Of a DNA stretch of 64,000 nt, positions 47,433 through 59,494 are shown one piece after another. Source of the DNA: an uncultured Actinomycetes bacterium (GTDB lineage: Bacteria; Actinomycetota; Actinomycetes; Nanopelagicales; Nanopelagicaceae); contig CAIQNN010000007.1 in the NCBI GenBank assembly GCA_903873185.1, forward strand, positions 20,549 through 84,548. The letters are read 5' to 3'. Positions within the stretch are counted from its first letter, which is position 1. Each line of letters begins with the position of its first letter. The notes under the pieces are model-generated. The model was not told the DNA's origin, did no database searches, and worked only from the letters and a program-made list of their open reading frames with translations. The translations under genes were made by a program, and so were the position numbers.

Positions 47433-48158
47433 ATGCCACCAATCGATGATGCTGAAATTGAGCGCGTTTTAATTGTTACCGCTCATCCAGATGATTTGGA
47501 TTTTGGCGCCGCTGGCACCATCGCTCAATGGGTTAAAGCCGGAATCGCGGTCTCGTACTGCATCTGTACCAACGGCGATCAAGGTGGCGAAGATCCTGAT
47601 GTCCCCCGCGATGAAATGCCAAAGATTCGCCAGCGCGAGCAGCGCGCGGCCGGCGCGGCCCTGGGCGTTACTGATATTGAATTTTTGAATTACCGCGATG
47701 GCTGGTTAGAACCAACTATTGAACTGCGCAAAGCAATCGTTCGCCAGATCCGACGCGTTCAACCGCAACGAATGGTTATTCAAAGCCCGGAACGAAATTG
47801 GGATCGATTATTTGCTAGCCACCCCGACCATATGGCGGCCGGCGAAGCTGCAATTCAAGCGGTCTACCCAGATGCTCGAAATGCCTTTGCCTTTGAAGAT
47901 TTATTAAAGGTCGAAGGTTTGGCACCATGGACCGTAAATGAAGTTTGGGTTATGTCTTCAAATATGTCGGATCATCACGTGGATATCACCGAGACCTTTG
48001 GACAAAAAATGGCGGCGCTACATTCACATGTCAGCCAGACCGCTCACAATCCAGAGCTCGAAAATATGGTCCGCTCATGGGGCGAGCGAAATGCACAGTC
48101 AGTTGGACTGCCGGAAGGAAGATTGGCAGAAACTTTTAAAATCGTCGGTACTAAATAA
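47433..48158 (+). CDS. PIG-L/LmbE-family deacetylase
   Basis: Zinc-dependent N-acetylglucosaminyl deacetylase-like protein of 241 residues. The metal-binding AHPDDLDFGAAG is near the start and a second zinc-ligand segment is SHPDHMAAGE. The family includes MshB and Mca of mycothiol metabolism as well as antibiotic-pathway deacetylases. The length is shorter than typical MshB, and the substrate is not assigned. A strong AGAAGGAG site precedes the ATG, and it is divergent from uvrD. Confidence 0.87.
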   Translation: MPPIDDAEIERVLIVTAHPDDLDFGAAGTIAQWVKAGIAVSYCICTNGDQGGEDPDVPRDEMPKIRQREQRAAGAALGVTDIEFLNYRDGWLEPTIELRKAIVRQIRRVQPQRMVIQSPERNWDRLFASHPDHMAAGEAAIQAVYPDARNAFAFEDLLKVEGLAPWTVNEVWVMSSNMSDHHVDITETFGQKMAALHSHVSQTAHNPELENMVRSWGERNAQSVGLPEGRLAETFKIVGTK

Positions 48159-48159
48159 C

Positions 48160-48855
48160 TTATTTAGAACTTATTGAAATACTTTCAATTGCAATGCTCT
48201 GTTTTGGCGTGCCATCAGAGCTGCCGTCGACTACCCCAGCTGCGGCAATCGCTTTAACAATATCCAAGCCTTTGGTGATCTGACCCCAAATTGTGTAACT
48301 GGGTGGAAGCGTGGTGTTTGCGTAGACCAAAAAGAATTGACTGCCATTGGTATTAGGTCCGGCGTTGGCCATCGCTACTGTTCCAGCTGGATAATTATTA
48401 TTTACTGAGGCCGGCATGGCATTTGGCTCATCTGGAATATAGAACGAGGGACCACCACTGCCAGAGGCGGTTGGGTCCCCGCATTGCAAAACATATATTC
48501 CTTTGGTTGTTAAACGATGACAGAGCGATTGATCGTAATAACCGCTGTTAGCCAACATGTATATAGCATTTACCGTCAGCGGCGCTTTGGCAGCGTTAGT
48601 CAAAATCGAGATATCGCCACAGTTAGTCTTCAAAGTTAAAGTGCTACTTCGGATCATCATCATTCGCTTTGGCATGGGCGGCGTACCTACTTGCTTTGGG
48701 ATATGCGCAGCTGCCGAAGTCGTGTGACAAACTATTTTCACTGCTTTTGACTTTACTGGAGGAGGTGTTGGCTTGCGCTCACTTGCCTGCGAAGTTGTCA
48801 TCAGAAATGGAAAACTCAGAATTACGATGATCGCAACCGCTGCTTTCCGCTTCAT
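48160..48855 (-). CDS. Exported cyclophilin-type peptidyl-prolyl isomerase
   Basis: A 231-residue extracytoplasmic PPIase. The N-terminal signal (VAIIVILSFPFLMTTSQAS) is followed by a low-complexity Pro/Lys linker, then the cyclophilin domain with the LCHRL catalytic Arg, VLQCGDPT, GTVAMANAGPNTNGSQFF and YTIWGQI. It probably helps fold exported proteins. The ATG at 48855 comes two bases after the guaA stop with GGGAG upstream; it is the last gene of the guaB-guaB3-guaA operon. Confidence 0.9.
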   Translation of the reverse strand: MKRKAAVAIIVILSFPFLMTTSQASERKPTPPPVKSKAVKIVCHTTSAAAHIPKQVGTPPMPKRMMMIRSSTLTLKTNCGDISILTNAAKAPLTVNAIYMLANSGYYDQSLCHRLTTKGIYVLQCGDPTASGSGGPSFYIPDEPNAMPASVNNNYPAGTVAMANAGPNTNGSQFFLVYANTTLPPSYTIWGQITKGLDIVKAIAAAGVVDGSSDGTPKQSIAIESISISSK

Positions 48856-48857
48856 TT

Positions 48858-50408
48858 CTACTCCCATTCAATAGTTCCCGGCGGTTTGGAAGTGATATCC
48901 AAAACGACTCGGTTTACTTCTCGGACCTCATTAGTAATTCGGGTAGAGATTTTCTCTAACACCTCGTACGGAATGCGGCTCCAATCAGCAGTCATAGCAT
49001 CTTCAGATGAGACCGGCCTGAGAACAATTGGATGACCGTAAGTTCGGCCATCGCCCTGCACTCCAACACTGCGCACATCAGCAAGTAAAACTACGGGACA
49101 TTGCCAAATAACGCGGTCCAACTGCGCTAATTTTAATTCCTCACGGGCGATGGAATCGGCTTTTCTTAAAATTGTAAGTCGATTCTCAGTAACTTCACCG
49201 ACTATTCGAATCGCCAAGCCTGGCCCTGGGAATGGTTGTCGCATAACAATCTCTTCTGGTAGCCCGAGTTCCAAACCAGCTTCTCGAACCTCATCCTTGA
49301 ATAGGGAGCGAAGTGGCTCGATTAGGGTGAATTGCAGGTCATCCGGGAGGCCGCCAACATTGTGGTGTGACTTTATATTCGCCGTTCCGGTGCCACCACC
49401 TGACTCAACCACATCTGGATAAAGCGTTCCTTGAACCAAGAAATCAATTCCCTCGTGCTCTGAAATTTCCCGAGCGGCTGCCTCGAAGGCTCGAATGAAT
49501 TCTGCACCAATGATTTTTCGCTTCTGTTCTGGATCAGTAACTCCAGCCAATTTTTCCATAAATCGTTCGCGGGCATCCACAACTTTTAACGCAACACCTG
49601 TTGCTTCAACAAAGTCGCGTTCAACTTGCTCGGCTTCACCTTCTCGAAGTAAGCCGTGATCCACGAAGACGCAGGTCAATTGCGCGCCAATTGCTCTTTG
49701 AACAATTGCGGCAGCAACTGCTGAATCAACGCCACCCGATAGACCACACAGCACATGGCGATCGCCAACAAGTGCTTTGATTTTTGCGACTTCGGTAGCA
49801 ACAATATTTTCTGAATTCCAAGTTGGTTTACATCCAACAATGTCGATTAACCATCGACGCAAGATTTCTTGGCCATTTTCCGAGTGAAGTACTTCTGGAT
49901 GAAATTGCACTCCAGCAAATGTTGCGGTTGCATTTTCAAAAGCGATGATGGGCGTGCTCGCAGATGCTGCAATGGCGACAAAACCATTGGGTACTGCGGT
50001 GACGCTATCACCGTGGCTCATCCAAACGCTAAATGTTTCAGTTAGTCCGTTGAGCAATTTTGAACCGTTCTGATGAGTCAACCCAGTGCGGCCGAACTCA
50101 GATTTACCAGTTTCAGTAACAACGCCACCAAGCGCAGCAGCCATTACTTGGAAACCGTAACAAATTCCAAAAATTGGAATCCCGAGCTTAAATATCTCAG
50201 CATCAAAAGTCGGCGCTCCTGCTGCATAGACGCTTGATGGACCACCCGAGAGAATTATTGCCGTTGGATTTCGTTTTGTTACTTCGGCAGCAGAAATAAA
50301 AGAAGGAACAATTTCGGAGTAAACCTGCGCCTGCCGAACTCGACGCGCAATTAATTGGGCGTACTGCGCGCCGAAATCAACTACGAGAACTAGTTCCGGC
50401 TCAAGCAC
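48858..50408 (-). CDS. guaA: GMP synthase (glutamine-hydrolysing)
   Basis: Converts XMP to GMP. The 516 residues have a class I amidotransferase domain (GICYGFQ with the catalytic Cys, and FHPEV), an ATP-pyrophosphatase domain ([13 protein letters not shown]) and a C-terminal dimerisation domain ending [10 protein letters not shown]. The start is a GTG overlapping the guaB3 stop by eight bases. It follows guaB and guaB3 in one operon, giving IMP to GMP in consecutive steps. Confidence 0.95.
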   Translation of the reverse strand: MLEPELVLVVDFGAQYAQLIARRVRQAQVYSEIVPSFISAAEVTKRNPTAIILSGGPSSVYAAGAPTFDAEIFKLGIPIFGICYGFQVMAAALGGVVTETGKSEFGRTGLTHQNGSKLLNGLTETFSVWMSHGDSVTAVPNGFVAIAASASTPIIAFENATATFAGVQFHPEVLHSENGQEILRRWLIDIVGCKPTWNSENIVATEVAKIKALVGDRHVLCGLSGGVDSAVAAAIVQRAIGAQLTCVFVDHGLLREGEAEQVERDFVEATGVALKVVDARERFMEKLAGVTDPEQKRKIIGAEFIRAFEAAAREISEHEGIDFLVQGTLYPDVVESGGGTGTANIKSHHNVGGLPDDLQFTLIEPLRSLFKDEVREAGLELGLPEEIVMRQPFPGPGLAIRIVGEVTENRLTILRKADSIAREELKLAQLDRVIWQCPVVLLADVRSVGVQGDGRTYGHPIVLRPVSSEDAMTADWSRIPYEVLEKISTRITNEVREVNRVVLDITSKPPGTIEWE

Positions 50409-51513
50409 GATGTATAACGACTTCTACCCGCTGGAATTCTTTTAGATCGGAGTAACCCGAAGTTGCCATTCCGCGTCGTAGCGCGCCAAAGAGATTCATT
50501 GAACCATCGGCGGTGTGAGAAGGACCGGTAAGAATTTCTTCTAGCGTTCCTACGGTGCCAACATGAACTCTGTCACCACGAGGAAGTTCGGAATGATGTG
50601 CTTCAGAACCCCAGTGCCAACCTTTACCTGGAGCTTCAATCGCGCGCGCCAATGGTGAACCCATCATTACGGCATCGGCACCACATGCGATGGCTTTGGC
50701 AATGTCACCGCTGCGACCGACGGAACCATCGGCAATGACATGGACATAACGACCACCGGATTCGTCCATGTAGTCACGGCGCGCTGAAGCTACTTCAGCA
50801 ACAGCCGAAGCCATTGGAACTGCAATTCCTAAAACGGTACGAGTCGTGTGTGCGGCGCCGCCACCAAAACCAACCAGCACGCCTGCAGCGCCTGCTCTCA
50901 TTAAGTGAAGCGCGCCAACACCTGTGGCACAGCCACCAACAATTACCGGCACATCAAGTTCGTAAATGAATTTCTTAAGATTTAGTGGCGCATTCTTCGT
51001 CGCAACGTGTTCGGCGCTAACGGTGGTTCCGCGAATTACAAATAGATCTACGCCAGCATCAACCACAACTTTGTGAAGCTCGGCAGTTCGTTGTGGCGAA
51101 AGTGCGGCGGCAACTGTTACGCCAGCGGCTCGGATTTCGGCGATTCGCTCTTTGATCAATTCTGGAATAATTGGCGCGGCGTATAGCTCCTGCATTCGAC
51201 GGATCGCCTGCTCTTGCGGCATTGAAGCGATTTCGCCTAATTGAATCCTGGGATTTTCGTGGCGGGTCCAAAGACCTTCTAAATTCAAAACACCAAGGCC
51301 GCCTAATTTGCCGATGGCGATTGCGGTTTCGGGTGAAACCACCGAATCCATTGGTGCTGCCATCATCGGTAGGGCGAATTTATAGGCATCTATCTGCCAA
51401 TTGATCGAAACTTCTTCTGGGTCTCGAGTACGCCTGCTGGGCACAATGGCAATATCGTCAAAGGAATAGGCAATGCGAGCGCGCTTTCCGGGGCCGATTT
51501 CGATTTCATTCAT
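50401..51513 (-). CDS. guaB3: GuaB3 family IMP dehydrogenase-related protein
   Basis: A 370-residue IMPDH/GMP-reductase barrel protein of the actinobacterial GuaB3 type. The TIM-barrel elements [12 protein letters not shown] and [16 protein letters not shown] are clear. In the loop where IMPDH has its catalytic Cys (GSICTTR) this protein reads GAAHTTR, so the nucleophile appears to be missing. There are no CBS domains. The biochemical role of GuaB3 is unsettled; I do not assign one. It sits directly between guaB and guaA. Confidence 0.85.
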   Translation of the reverse strand: MNEIEIGPGKRARIAYSFDDIAIVPSRRTRDPEEVSINWQIDAYKFALPMMAAPMDSVVSPETAIAIGKLGGLGVLNLEGLWTRHENPRIQLGEIASMPQEQAIRRMQELYAAPIIPELIKERIAEIRAAGVTVAAALSPQRTAELHKVVVDAGVDLFVIRGTTVSAEHVATKNAPLNLKKFIYELDVPVIVGGCATGVGALHLMRAGAAGVLVGFGGGAAHTTRTVLGIAVPMASAVAEVASARRDYMDESGGRYVHVIADGSVGRSGDIAKAIACGADAVMMGSPLARAIEAPGKGWHWGSEAHHSELPRGDRVHVGTVGTLEEILTGPSHTADGSMNLFGALRRGMATSGYSDLKEFQRVEVVIHRA

Positions 51514-51523
51514 GGTTAGTTAC

Positions 51524-52654
<1,131 letters not shown>

Positions 52655-52663
52655 GTGGGCGGC

Positions 52664-53554
52664 TTAAGCGCCGATCGCCCGAGAAATCTCCTGGGCCGCG
52701 TGCTCTAAATCAAAGGTATATGTGGCGTCCGAGCAAGCGGTTCCTTGCCAGCCCGGTCCGCCAACGATAATTCTTGGAGCCGGTCGGAGCGCGGGAAGTT
52801 GATGCAGGTATTCCAGATCGGCATTTGCCGTGAGCTGCGCCCAAAGAAATATTGCTGGTGGTGCGGATTTTTTAATTACTTCATTAAGCGCAACCTGAGG
52901 CAGCCGAACACCTAGAAATTGTGATTCGATCTGACGTTCCGCGAGCGTCGCGACCAGGGCGCGGACCGCTAATGAGTGAACCTCCTCGCCGATACAAGCG
53001 ACCAAAACTGGCCGGGAATTTATCGGATTGGTTAATTCGGCGATTGGCTCTCCAAGCACCCGCTTAATAATCTCGGAGACAAAATGTTCGCTCCCAATTC
53101 CAGTTCCATCGCTGGCCCACTGCTCCCCAATTCGAATTAAGAGTGGGGTCAATACACAATTCCAAGCCTCGACTACCCCATTGGCCTTGATCTCATCACG
53201 AATAATCGCTTCCACTATTTCCCGATTAAAAGCTTGCGCTGCCCGATAGAGATTTTCAGCCTGAGATGAATCAACATGCGGACAAGCTGAAGCGCTTCGA
53301 GTTGGTTCTACCGGTGCCGAAGTAAATCCAGCCTTTGCTCGGGCCGCAGCGTCGGCGGGCGGAACACCCATAATCACTAATTTACGCATCGCGGTCAACA
53401 AGGCCACATCGGCGGGGGTATAAAGGCGATTAGCACCAACATCGTGGCTGCTAGGACCGACCCCATAACGGCGATCCCAAGTTCTTAAAGTCGATGGCGC
53501 CACCCCAAGTTGGCGAGCAAGCGCTGAGACCGTCAGCGATCCTTGGGAGTCCAT
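52664..53554 (-). CDS. MerR-family regulator with CarH-like cobalamin-binding domains
   Basis: A 296-residue regulator. Residues 7-75 form a MerR winged helix (LTVSALARQLGVAPSTLRTW). About 98-175 is a helical bundle and 182-295 a Rossmann-like B12-binding fold ending in the VGGPGWQ region. The bundle has Trp146-x9-Glu156-His157, exactly the W-x9-EH adenosylcobalamin-capping motif of CarH photoreceptors. His193 in EVHSLA is where CarH has the lower axial His. The residue after the Trp is Ala, whereas T. thermophilus CarH has the His used in its light state. It may be a B12/light-responsive repressor. It is divergent from whiB. Confidence 0.8.
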   Translation of the reverse strand: MDSQGSLTVSALARQLGVAPSTLRTWDRRYGVGPSSHDVGANRLYTPADVALLTAMRKLVIMGVPPADAAARAKAGFTSAPVEPTRSASACPHVDSSQAENLYRAAQAFNREIVEAIIRDEIKANGVVEAWNCVLTPLLIRIGEQWASDGTGIGSEHFVSEIIKRVLGEPIAELTNPINSRPVLVACIGEEVHSLAVRALVATLAERQIESQFLGVRLPQVALNEVIKKSAPPAIFLWAQLTANADLEYLHQLPALRPAPRIIVGGPGWQGTACSDATYTFDLEHAAQEISRAIGA

Positions 53555-53591
53555 GAGCCTATGGTCTACGAGTTCGCACAGTTACACCACC

Positions 53592-53618
53592 TGAAATCTG
53601 AGAAATCAGCCAGATCGA
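53592..53618. repeat. Nine-base-period repeats between merR and whiB
   Basis: TGAAATCTG and AGAAATCAG are adjacent nine-base units sharing GAAATC, followed by a weaker third unit (CCAGATCGA). They lie between the two divergent starts and just upstream of the whiB promoter, so they are candidate binding sites for the MerR protein. Confidence 0.3.
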
Positions 53619-53638
53619 ACCTCAAAGGGGGGTGCCAC

Positions 53639-53667
53639 TTGAACAACCTATGAAACGATTGTATGGT
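53639..53667 (+). promoter_or_regulatory. whiB promoter, leaderless
   Basis: A -35 TTGAAC (53639-53644), a 17-base spacer and a -10 TATGGT (53662-53667) are followed six bases later by the ATG. This is the clearest complete promoter of the leaderless class in the window. Confidence 0.6.
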
Positions 53668-53673
53668 TCAGCC

Positions 53674-53976
53674 ATGACCGAGATCTCCAGATTGCCAAAG
53701 CCAGTCGCCTCCGCTTGGGAGTGGCAGCAAAGCGGTGCCTGCCAGGATCTGCCAACTGAGATGTTCTTCCATCCCGATGGGGAACGCGGCCCACGCCGGC
53801 GAAATCGCGAGAATGCCGCGAAAGCGGTCTGCTCTTCCTGCCCAGTTATCGCTGCTTGCCGGGCCCACGCCCTGGCAGTCCAAGAGCCATATGGAATTTG
53901 GGGCGGACTTTCAGAAGATGATCGCCTCTCGCTCCTAAGCGTTGTCGAGCCAGATTCTTTCGGTACCGCCTCTTAA
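53674..53976 (+). CDS. WhiB-family iron-sulfur transcription factor
   Basis: A 100-residue WhiB protein. The four cluster cysteines are Cys23, Cys53, Cys56 and Cys62 (GAC...CSSCPVIAAC), followed by the GIWGGLSEDDR turn. WhiB proteins hold a [4Fe-4S] cluster, bind the principal sigma factor and sense redox/NO. Its placement next to groEL/groES and near guaB matches M. tuberculosis whiB3, but orthology should not be assumed. The ATG at 53674 is chosen because a promoter ends six bases before it; upstream in-frame GTG and ATG codons lie within that promoter. Confidence 0.9.
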   Translation: MTEISRLPKPVASAWEWQQSGACQDLPTEMFFHPDGERGPRRRNRENAAKAVCSSCPVIAACRAHALAVQEPYGIWGGLSEDDRLSLLSVVEPDSFGTAS

Positions 53977-53979
53977 TCT

Positions 53980-54744
53980 CTAACTTAAGTTCTGGTCCAC
54001 CATCAACCAGGCTCGAACCCCACCAACTATGCCGGCAGAATTTGGCACGATCACAACATCCTCGCCCAATTGTTCAATAATCTCTGGTCGAATTCGACGC
54101 GAGTTTCCGCCACCAATATAAAGACGATCCCAATGGAAAACCGGGCGCAGGTCAACCACCATGCTGCGAATTCGGCGCGACCAAAAACTATCTCCCAATC
54201 GTCGCCGCTCATGCTCGCCTATCCAAGTGTCATAGCTGGTTGCTCGACGAATTGGTGCGTGCGAAAGTTCGATGTGGGGCGCTAACTTGCCACCATCAAA
54301 CATTGAAAAGCCCAAACCGGTTCCTAGTGTTACAACAATCTCGAGGCCCGAGCCCGCAACAACGCCGGCCCCATGAACTTCGGCATCATTTAATACCAGG
54401 GCTGGCCTATTAAATTGATTTCGAAGTGCCTGTGCTAAATCAAAGCCCCGCCATTGTTGAAGTAGATCGGGATCAACTCGAGTCCGCGGCCCTTTTACAT
54501 TTATGTAATGCGGAGTGTGCACGACTACCCCGTGGCGAATCATTCCGGGTACACCAACAGTCACTCGATCGAAGGCTGGAAGTTGATCAGCCAGCTCAGC
54601 AAAAAGTTCGAGCAGCCGAACTGGTGACAAGGGATAAGGAGTTGGGAGTTGAATTGGCTGAGCATGCATCGTGCCAGCCGAATCCAGAACTGAAGCCTTG
54701 ATGCTCATCCCGCCACAATCGATACAGAGCGTCATCATGGTCAT
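53980..54744 (-). CDS. Polyphosphate glucokinase-like ROK kinase
   Basis: A 254-residue sugar kinase-fold protein. It begins LCIDCGGMSIKAS (the phosphate 1 loop, DxGG), and contains VTVGVPGMIRHG, LVLNDAEVHGAG with the catalytic Asp, VTLGTGLGFSM and WIGEHERRRLG. The last resembles the GExxRRRxG segment of actinobacterial polyphosphate/ATP glucokinases. The ROK zinc motif is absent, as in PPGK. Glucose phosphorylation is likely; phosphate donor not proven. It converges on whiB three bases away. Several ATG codons within ten bases make the exact start uncertain. Confidence 0.8.
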   Translation of the reverse strand: MTMMTLCIDCGGMSIKASVLDSAGTMHAQPIQLPTPYPLSPVRLLELFAELADQLPAFDRVTVGVPGMIRHGVVVHTPHYINVKGPRTRVDPDLLQQWRGFDLAQALRNQFNRPALVLNDAEVHGAGVVAGSGLEIVVTLGTGLGFSMFDGGKLAPHIELSHAPIRRATSYDTWIGEHERRRLGDSFWSRRIRSMVVDLRPVFHWDRLYIGGGNSRRIRPEIIEQLGEDVVIVPNSAGIVGGVRAWLMVDQNLS

Positions 54745-54763
54745 GGGACATTAAAGCAAAAAA

Positions 54764-54790
54764 CCAGCCGCACGAAGATCGCGCGACTGG
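54764..54790 (-). terminator. Terminator of the groES-groEL transcript
   Basis: On the minus strand CCAGTCGC pairs with GCGGCTGG (eight pairs including one G-U), followed by six T. It lies just after the groEL stop. Confidence 0.75.
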
Positions 54791-54811
54791 CTTTTGCAGG
54801 TGAATTTATAA

Positions 54812-56753
<1,942 letters not shown>

Positions 56754-56836
56754 GTGTGCGCTCCTTCTACTCAGTACTAGTCGGTTGGAACCCGGTCTTT
56801 TCTAACCAGGCGAACCTCTCTGGCTAGTCGCTGGAA

Positions 56837-56863
56837 TTAGCAGACTAAGGCCGAGAGTGCTAA
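56837..56863 (-). promoter_or_regulatory. CIRCE element (HrcA operator) upstream of groES
   Basis: TTAGCAGAC-N9-GAGTGCTAA: one arm is the exact consensus GAGTGCTAA and the other matches seven of nine bases. It is about 84 bases before groES, and a possible -10 (TAGTCT) lies inside it on the minus strand, so HrcA binding would block transcription. Confidence 0.9.
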
Positions 56864-56913
56864 CCCAAACTCTAAAGGTGGCGGTCTAGGTGGTCAATTT
56901 GAACTGGGCGGAG

Positions 56914-57951
56914 CTACCAGATGACCCGGGCGATTCCTGGGCTGGAATCGGCTCCAATACCCACTGCTGACGGCTTTGCTCCGCTTTCCAGGGCTAAAGA
57001 GCCCAGAATCGCCACCATCGCGCCATTATCGGTACAAAGATCAGGGGTTGGGGTCCGCAATTCGATACCAGCGCGCTCGCAGCGGATGCGCGCCTCATGG
57101 CGGAGTCTGGAGTTTGCCGCTACCCCGCCAGCAATAATTAATGAGTCAATCCCACGCTCAGCACAAGCGGCGATCGCCTTTTGAAGCAGAACATCCACCA
57201 CCGCCTCTTGGAAAGAGGCCGCAACATCGGCTTTTAGATAATTAGGTGTGGCCGCCAAATACCGAGCCACCGAAGTCTTTAGTCCAGAGAAGGAGAAATC
57301 GAAGCGATGCGCAGCTTGATCTGGCGCCTGGGTGAAACCACGTGGAAAAGCAATTGCCGCCGGATCGCCAGCGCGGGCTGCTAAATCAATTGCTGGACCG
57401 CCGGGAAATCCAAGTTCTAGCAATCTGGCAATCTTGTCGAAGGCCTCGCCAGCGGCATCATCAACAGTGCTGCCCAAGACTTGAACATCAGATGCAATGT
57501 CAGTGATCTGCAAAATAGAGCTATGTCCCCCACTAACAAGGAGCCCAATCGCTGGGCGAATCGGACCAGTGCCCCCCAAGGCATCAACCGCCAAATGCGC
57601 TGATAAATGATTGACGCCAAATAACGGGCGATCTAACGCCAGCGATAAACCGGAGGCCGCGCTAACACCAACCAATAGCGCACCAATTAGTCCTGGGCCG
57701 GCGGTAACTGCAAATGCATCAACATCAGTTAAAGCGATCCTTGCATCACTTAAGGCTTGAGTGATGACCGATTGCATCGCTTCCAAATGTGCCCGGCTGG
57801 CAACTTCTGGAACCACGCCGCCAAAACGTGCATGTTCCTCGACGCTAGAAGAGATTACATTTGCAAGCAAAGTTCGGCCGCGAACAATTCCAACGGCAGT
57901 CTCATCACATGAAGTTTCAATCCCTAAAACGATATTTGAATTTTGATTCAT
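56914..57951 (-). CDS. tsaD: tRNA N6-adenosine threonylcarbamoyltransferase
   Basis: Transfers threonylcarbamoyl to A37 of ANN-decoding tRNAs. The 345 residues show the ASKHA start [14 protein letters not shown], the metal-binding NHLSAHLA motif and [10 protein letters not shown]. It overlaps the upstream tsaB-rimI stop by four bases and forms a t6A operon with tsaB-rimI and tsaE. Confidence 0.96.
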   Translation of the reverse strand: MNQNSNIVLGIETSCDETAVGIVRGRTLLANVISSSVEEHARFGGVVPEVASRAHLEAMQSVITQALSDARIALTDVDAFAVTAGPGLIGALLVGVSAASGLSLALDRPLFGVNHLSAHLAVDALGGTGPIRPAIGLLVSGGHSSILQITDIASDVQVLGSTVDDAAGEAFDKIARLLELGFPGGPAIDLAARAGDPAAIAFPRGFTQAPDQAAHRFDFSFSGLKTSVARYLAATPNYLKADVAASFQEAVVDVLLQKAIAACAERGIDSLIIAGGVAANSRLRHEARIRCERAGIELRTPTPDLCTDNGAMVAILGSLALESGAKPSAVGIGADSSPGIARVIW

Positions 57952-58982
57952 GTTAGATCTTTTCGCATAACGATCGCAGTAATTCCCGGTCCGTAATAAT
58001 CTGGCCTCCGGGATATTTCAACGAAGCCAAATGATAAGTAAAGCGGCTGAGCTTCAACGTTATCAACTCGCATCTCGAGCATTAGCGCCTCTACTTTTTG
58101 AGTTCGTGACCAATCAATCAGGCGGCGAAGTAGTTCACGACCAATTCCATTTCGACGTTGGCTTGGATCGACTGTGAGAGTTAAAACGTCAGTAACATTT
58201 CCAATTAGCAATCCACCTACATAGCCAACGACTTTGCCTTCTTTTTCGGCGACCAGATACCAACGATTCTTTCCAGCGAACTCTTCTTTTAACTGCACCA
58301 TGGACCAAGCATCATAAGCATATGAACGCTTTTCCAAATCAAAAATAGTAACCAGATCCAATTGATTCATTGGACGAAAGCTGACATTCACTGGCGCTGG
58401 AAACGCATCTGGACGACGGACGTAGATTGGAGCGGTGTAGTTCAAAGCTGTTTCAAATCCACCAGCCATTAAAAGCGGATCCGGGTAGTTAATCGTTTTA
58501 TCAGAACTAAAACCGTATTTACTAGCGCCTTCGCCAAAGGAGGGCAGGTCCAATAATTTCAAGGTTTGCGGAGCACTTGCTTGGGGTTCGGATACTCGAA
58601 CGCCATCTTGAAATCTGACCCAAAATACTTCTTTACGTCGCGCATCGGTAGCAACTAGATAATCTAAAGGTACTGATGGTGGCGCGATAAAGTCCAAGGA
58701 ACAGATGCCGATCCAAGGAATCTCGCGTGCAAATGCAAAACTTTGCGCAAAGGCAATTCCAACTCGGAGCCCAGTAAAAGGACCTGGGCCCATGCCAACG
58801 ATTACTTGATCTAATTTGTTTCTCGCAGAAAGTTGGGAGAGGGCTTGCGAAACTAAACGTGGCAAGACTTCGCCGTGTCCCAGCGCATCATCATGATTTA
58901 ACAAAGCAATTGTGATTCCATCACTAACGATTGCAACTGAAGTTCTCGTCGTAGAGGTATCAATCACTAGCGAAGTCGTCAT
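57948..58982 (-). CDS. TsaB-RimI fusion protein
   Basis: A 344-residue fusion. Residues 1-200 match TsaB, the partner of TsaD in t6A synthesis: [14 protein letters not shown] at the start and [13 protein letters not shown]. Residues 205-344 are a GNAT acetyltransferase of the RimI type, with the acetyl-CoA loop [10 protein letters not shown] and a C-terminal [17 protein letters not shown]. In many actinobacteria tsaB and rimI are separate adjacent genes; here they are one uninterrupted frame. It overlaps tsaE and tsaD by four bases each. Confidence 0.93.
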   Translation of the reverse strand: MTTSLVIDTSTTRTSVAIVSDGITIALLNHDDALGHGEVLPRLVSQALSQLSARNKLDQVIVGMGPGPFTGLRVGIAFAQSFAFAREIPWIGICSLDFIAPPSVPLDYLVATDARRKEVFWVRFQDGVRVSEPQASAPQTLKLLDLPSFGEGASKYGFSSDKTINYPDPLLMAGGFETALNYTAPIYVRRPDAFPAPVNVSFRPMNQLDLVTIFDLEKRSYAYDAWSMVQLKEEFAGKNRWYLVAEKEGKVVGYVGGLLIGNVTDVLTLTVDPSQRRNGIGRELLRRLIDWSRTQKVEALMLEMRVDNVEAQPLYLSFGFVEISRRPDYYGPGITAIVMRKDLT

Positions 58983-59422
58983 AAGGAAATCGCTTTCCAG
59001 CGTTGTCCATGGCCTACTGCCGTTAGTTCACGTTCGTTTTCGCCGCTGCCATAAGCTAAATCAATCTCAAGGTACTCATTGGAAAGTCGATCAACTAAAC
59101 CCTCGCCCCATTCAATAACAACCACGCTACTCTCAAGCAAACTTTCGAGATCTAAATCATCGAAAAGTGCTGCGGCACTGCCCTGGAGTCGATACGCATC
59201 AACATGGACCAACGGTAATTTGCCATGATGCACTCGGGAAATAACGAAGGTCGGCGAAGTGATTCCGGTGATTCCAAGTGCCTCGCCAATGCCCTGGGTA
59301 AGGGCAGTTTTCCCGGCTCCCAATGGACCAGATAACAGCACCAGATCACCGGCTCGCAGCTTGCGCCCTAGCGAAAATCCCCATTGGTGCATCTCTAGGG
59401 GTGATGAAATTACAAAGGCCAC
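58979..59422 (-). CDS. tsaE: tRNA threonylcarbamoyladenosine biosynthesis ATPase TsaE
   Basis: P-loop ATPase of 147 residues that supports the TsaB-TsaD complex. The Walker A is SGPLGAGKTALTQG; ITSPTFVIS and HVDAYRL are family motifs; the Walker B-like VVIEWGEG follows. The GTG start has TAATCT six bases upstream. It is the first gene of the t6A group. Confidence 0.94.
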   Translation of the reverse strand: MAFVISSPLEMHQWGFSLGRKLRAGDLVLLSGPLGAGKTALTQGIGEALGITGITSPTFVISRVHHGKLPLVHVDAYRLQGSAAALFDDLDLESLLESSVVVIEWGEGLVDRLSNEYLEIDLAYGSGENERELTAVGHGQRWKAISL

Positions 59423-59428
59423 AGGTGC

Positions 59429-59434
59429 AGATTA
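59429..59434 (-). promoter_or_regulatory. -10 element of the tsaE operon, leaderless start
   Basis: TAATCT on the minus strand, six bases before the GTG at 59422. It lies five bases from the terminator of the preceding operon. Confidence 0.5.
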
Positions 59435-59438
59435 ACGC

Positions 59439-59475
59439 CAAAGCGGGCTGAGCGAATTTCGCCCAGCCCGCTTTG
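59439..59475 (-). terminator. Hairpin after the secreted hydrolase gene
   Basis: Perfect 12-base arms (CAAAGCGGGCTG / CAGCCCGCTTTG) around a 13-base loop that can pair further (GCGAA/TTCGC). A strong GC stem, but the following T run is short on the minus strand. It separates the hydrolase from tsaE. Confidence 0.75.
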
Positions 59476-59494
59476 AAGTTATTTTTACCGCTGC

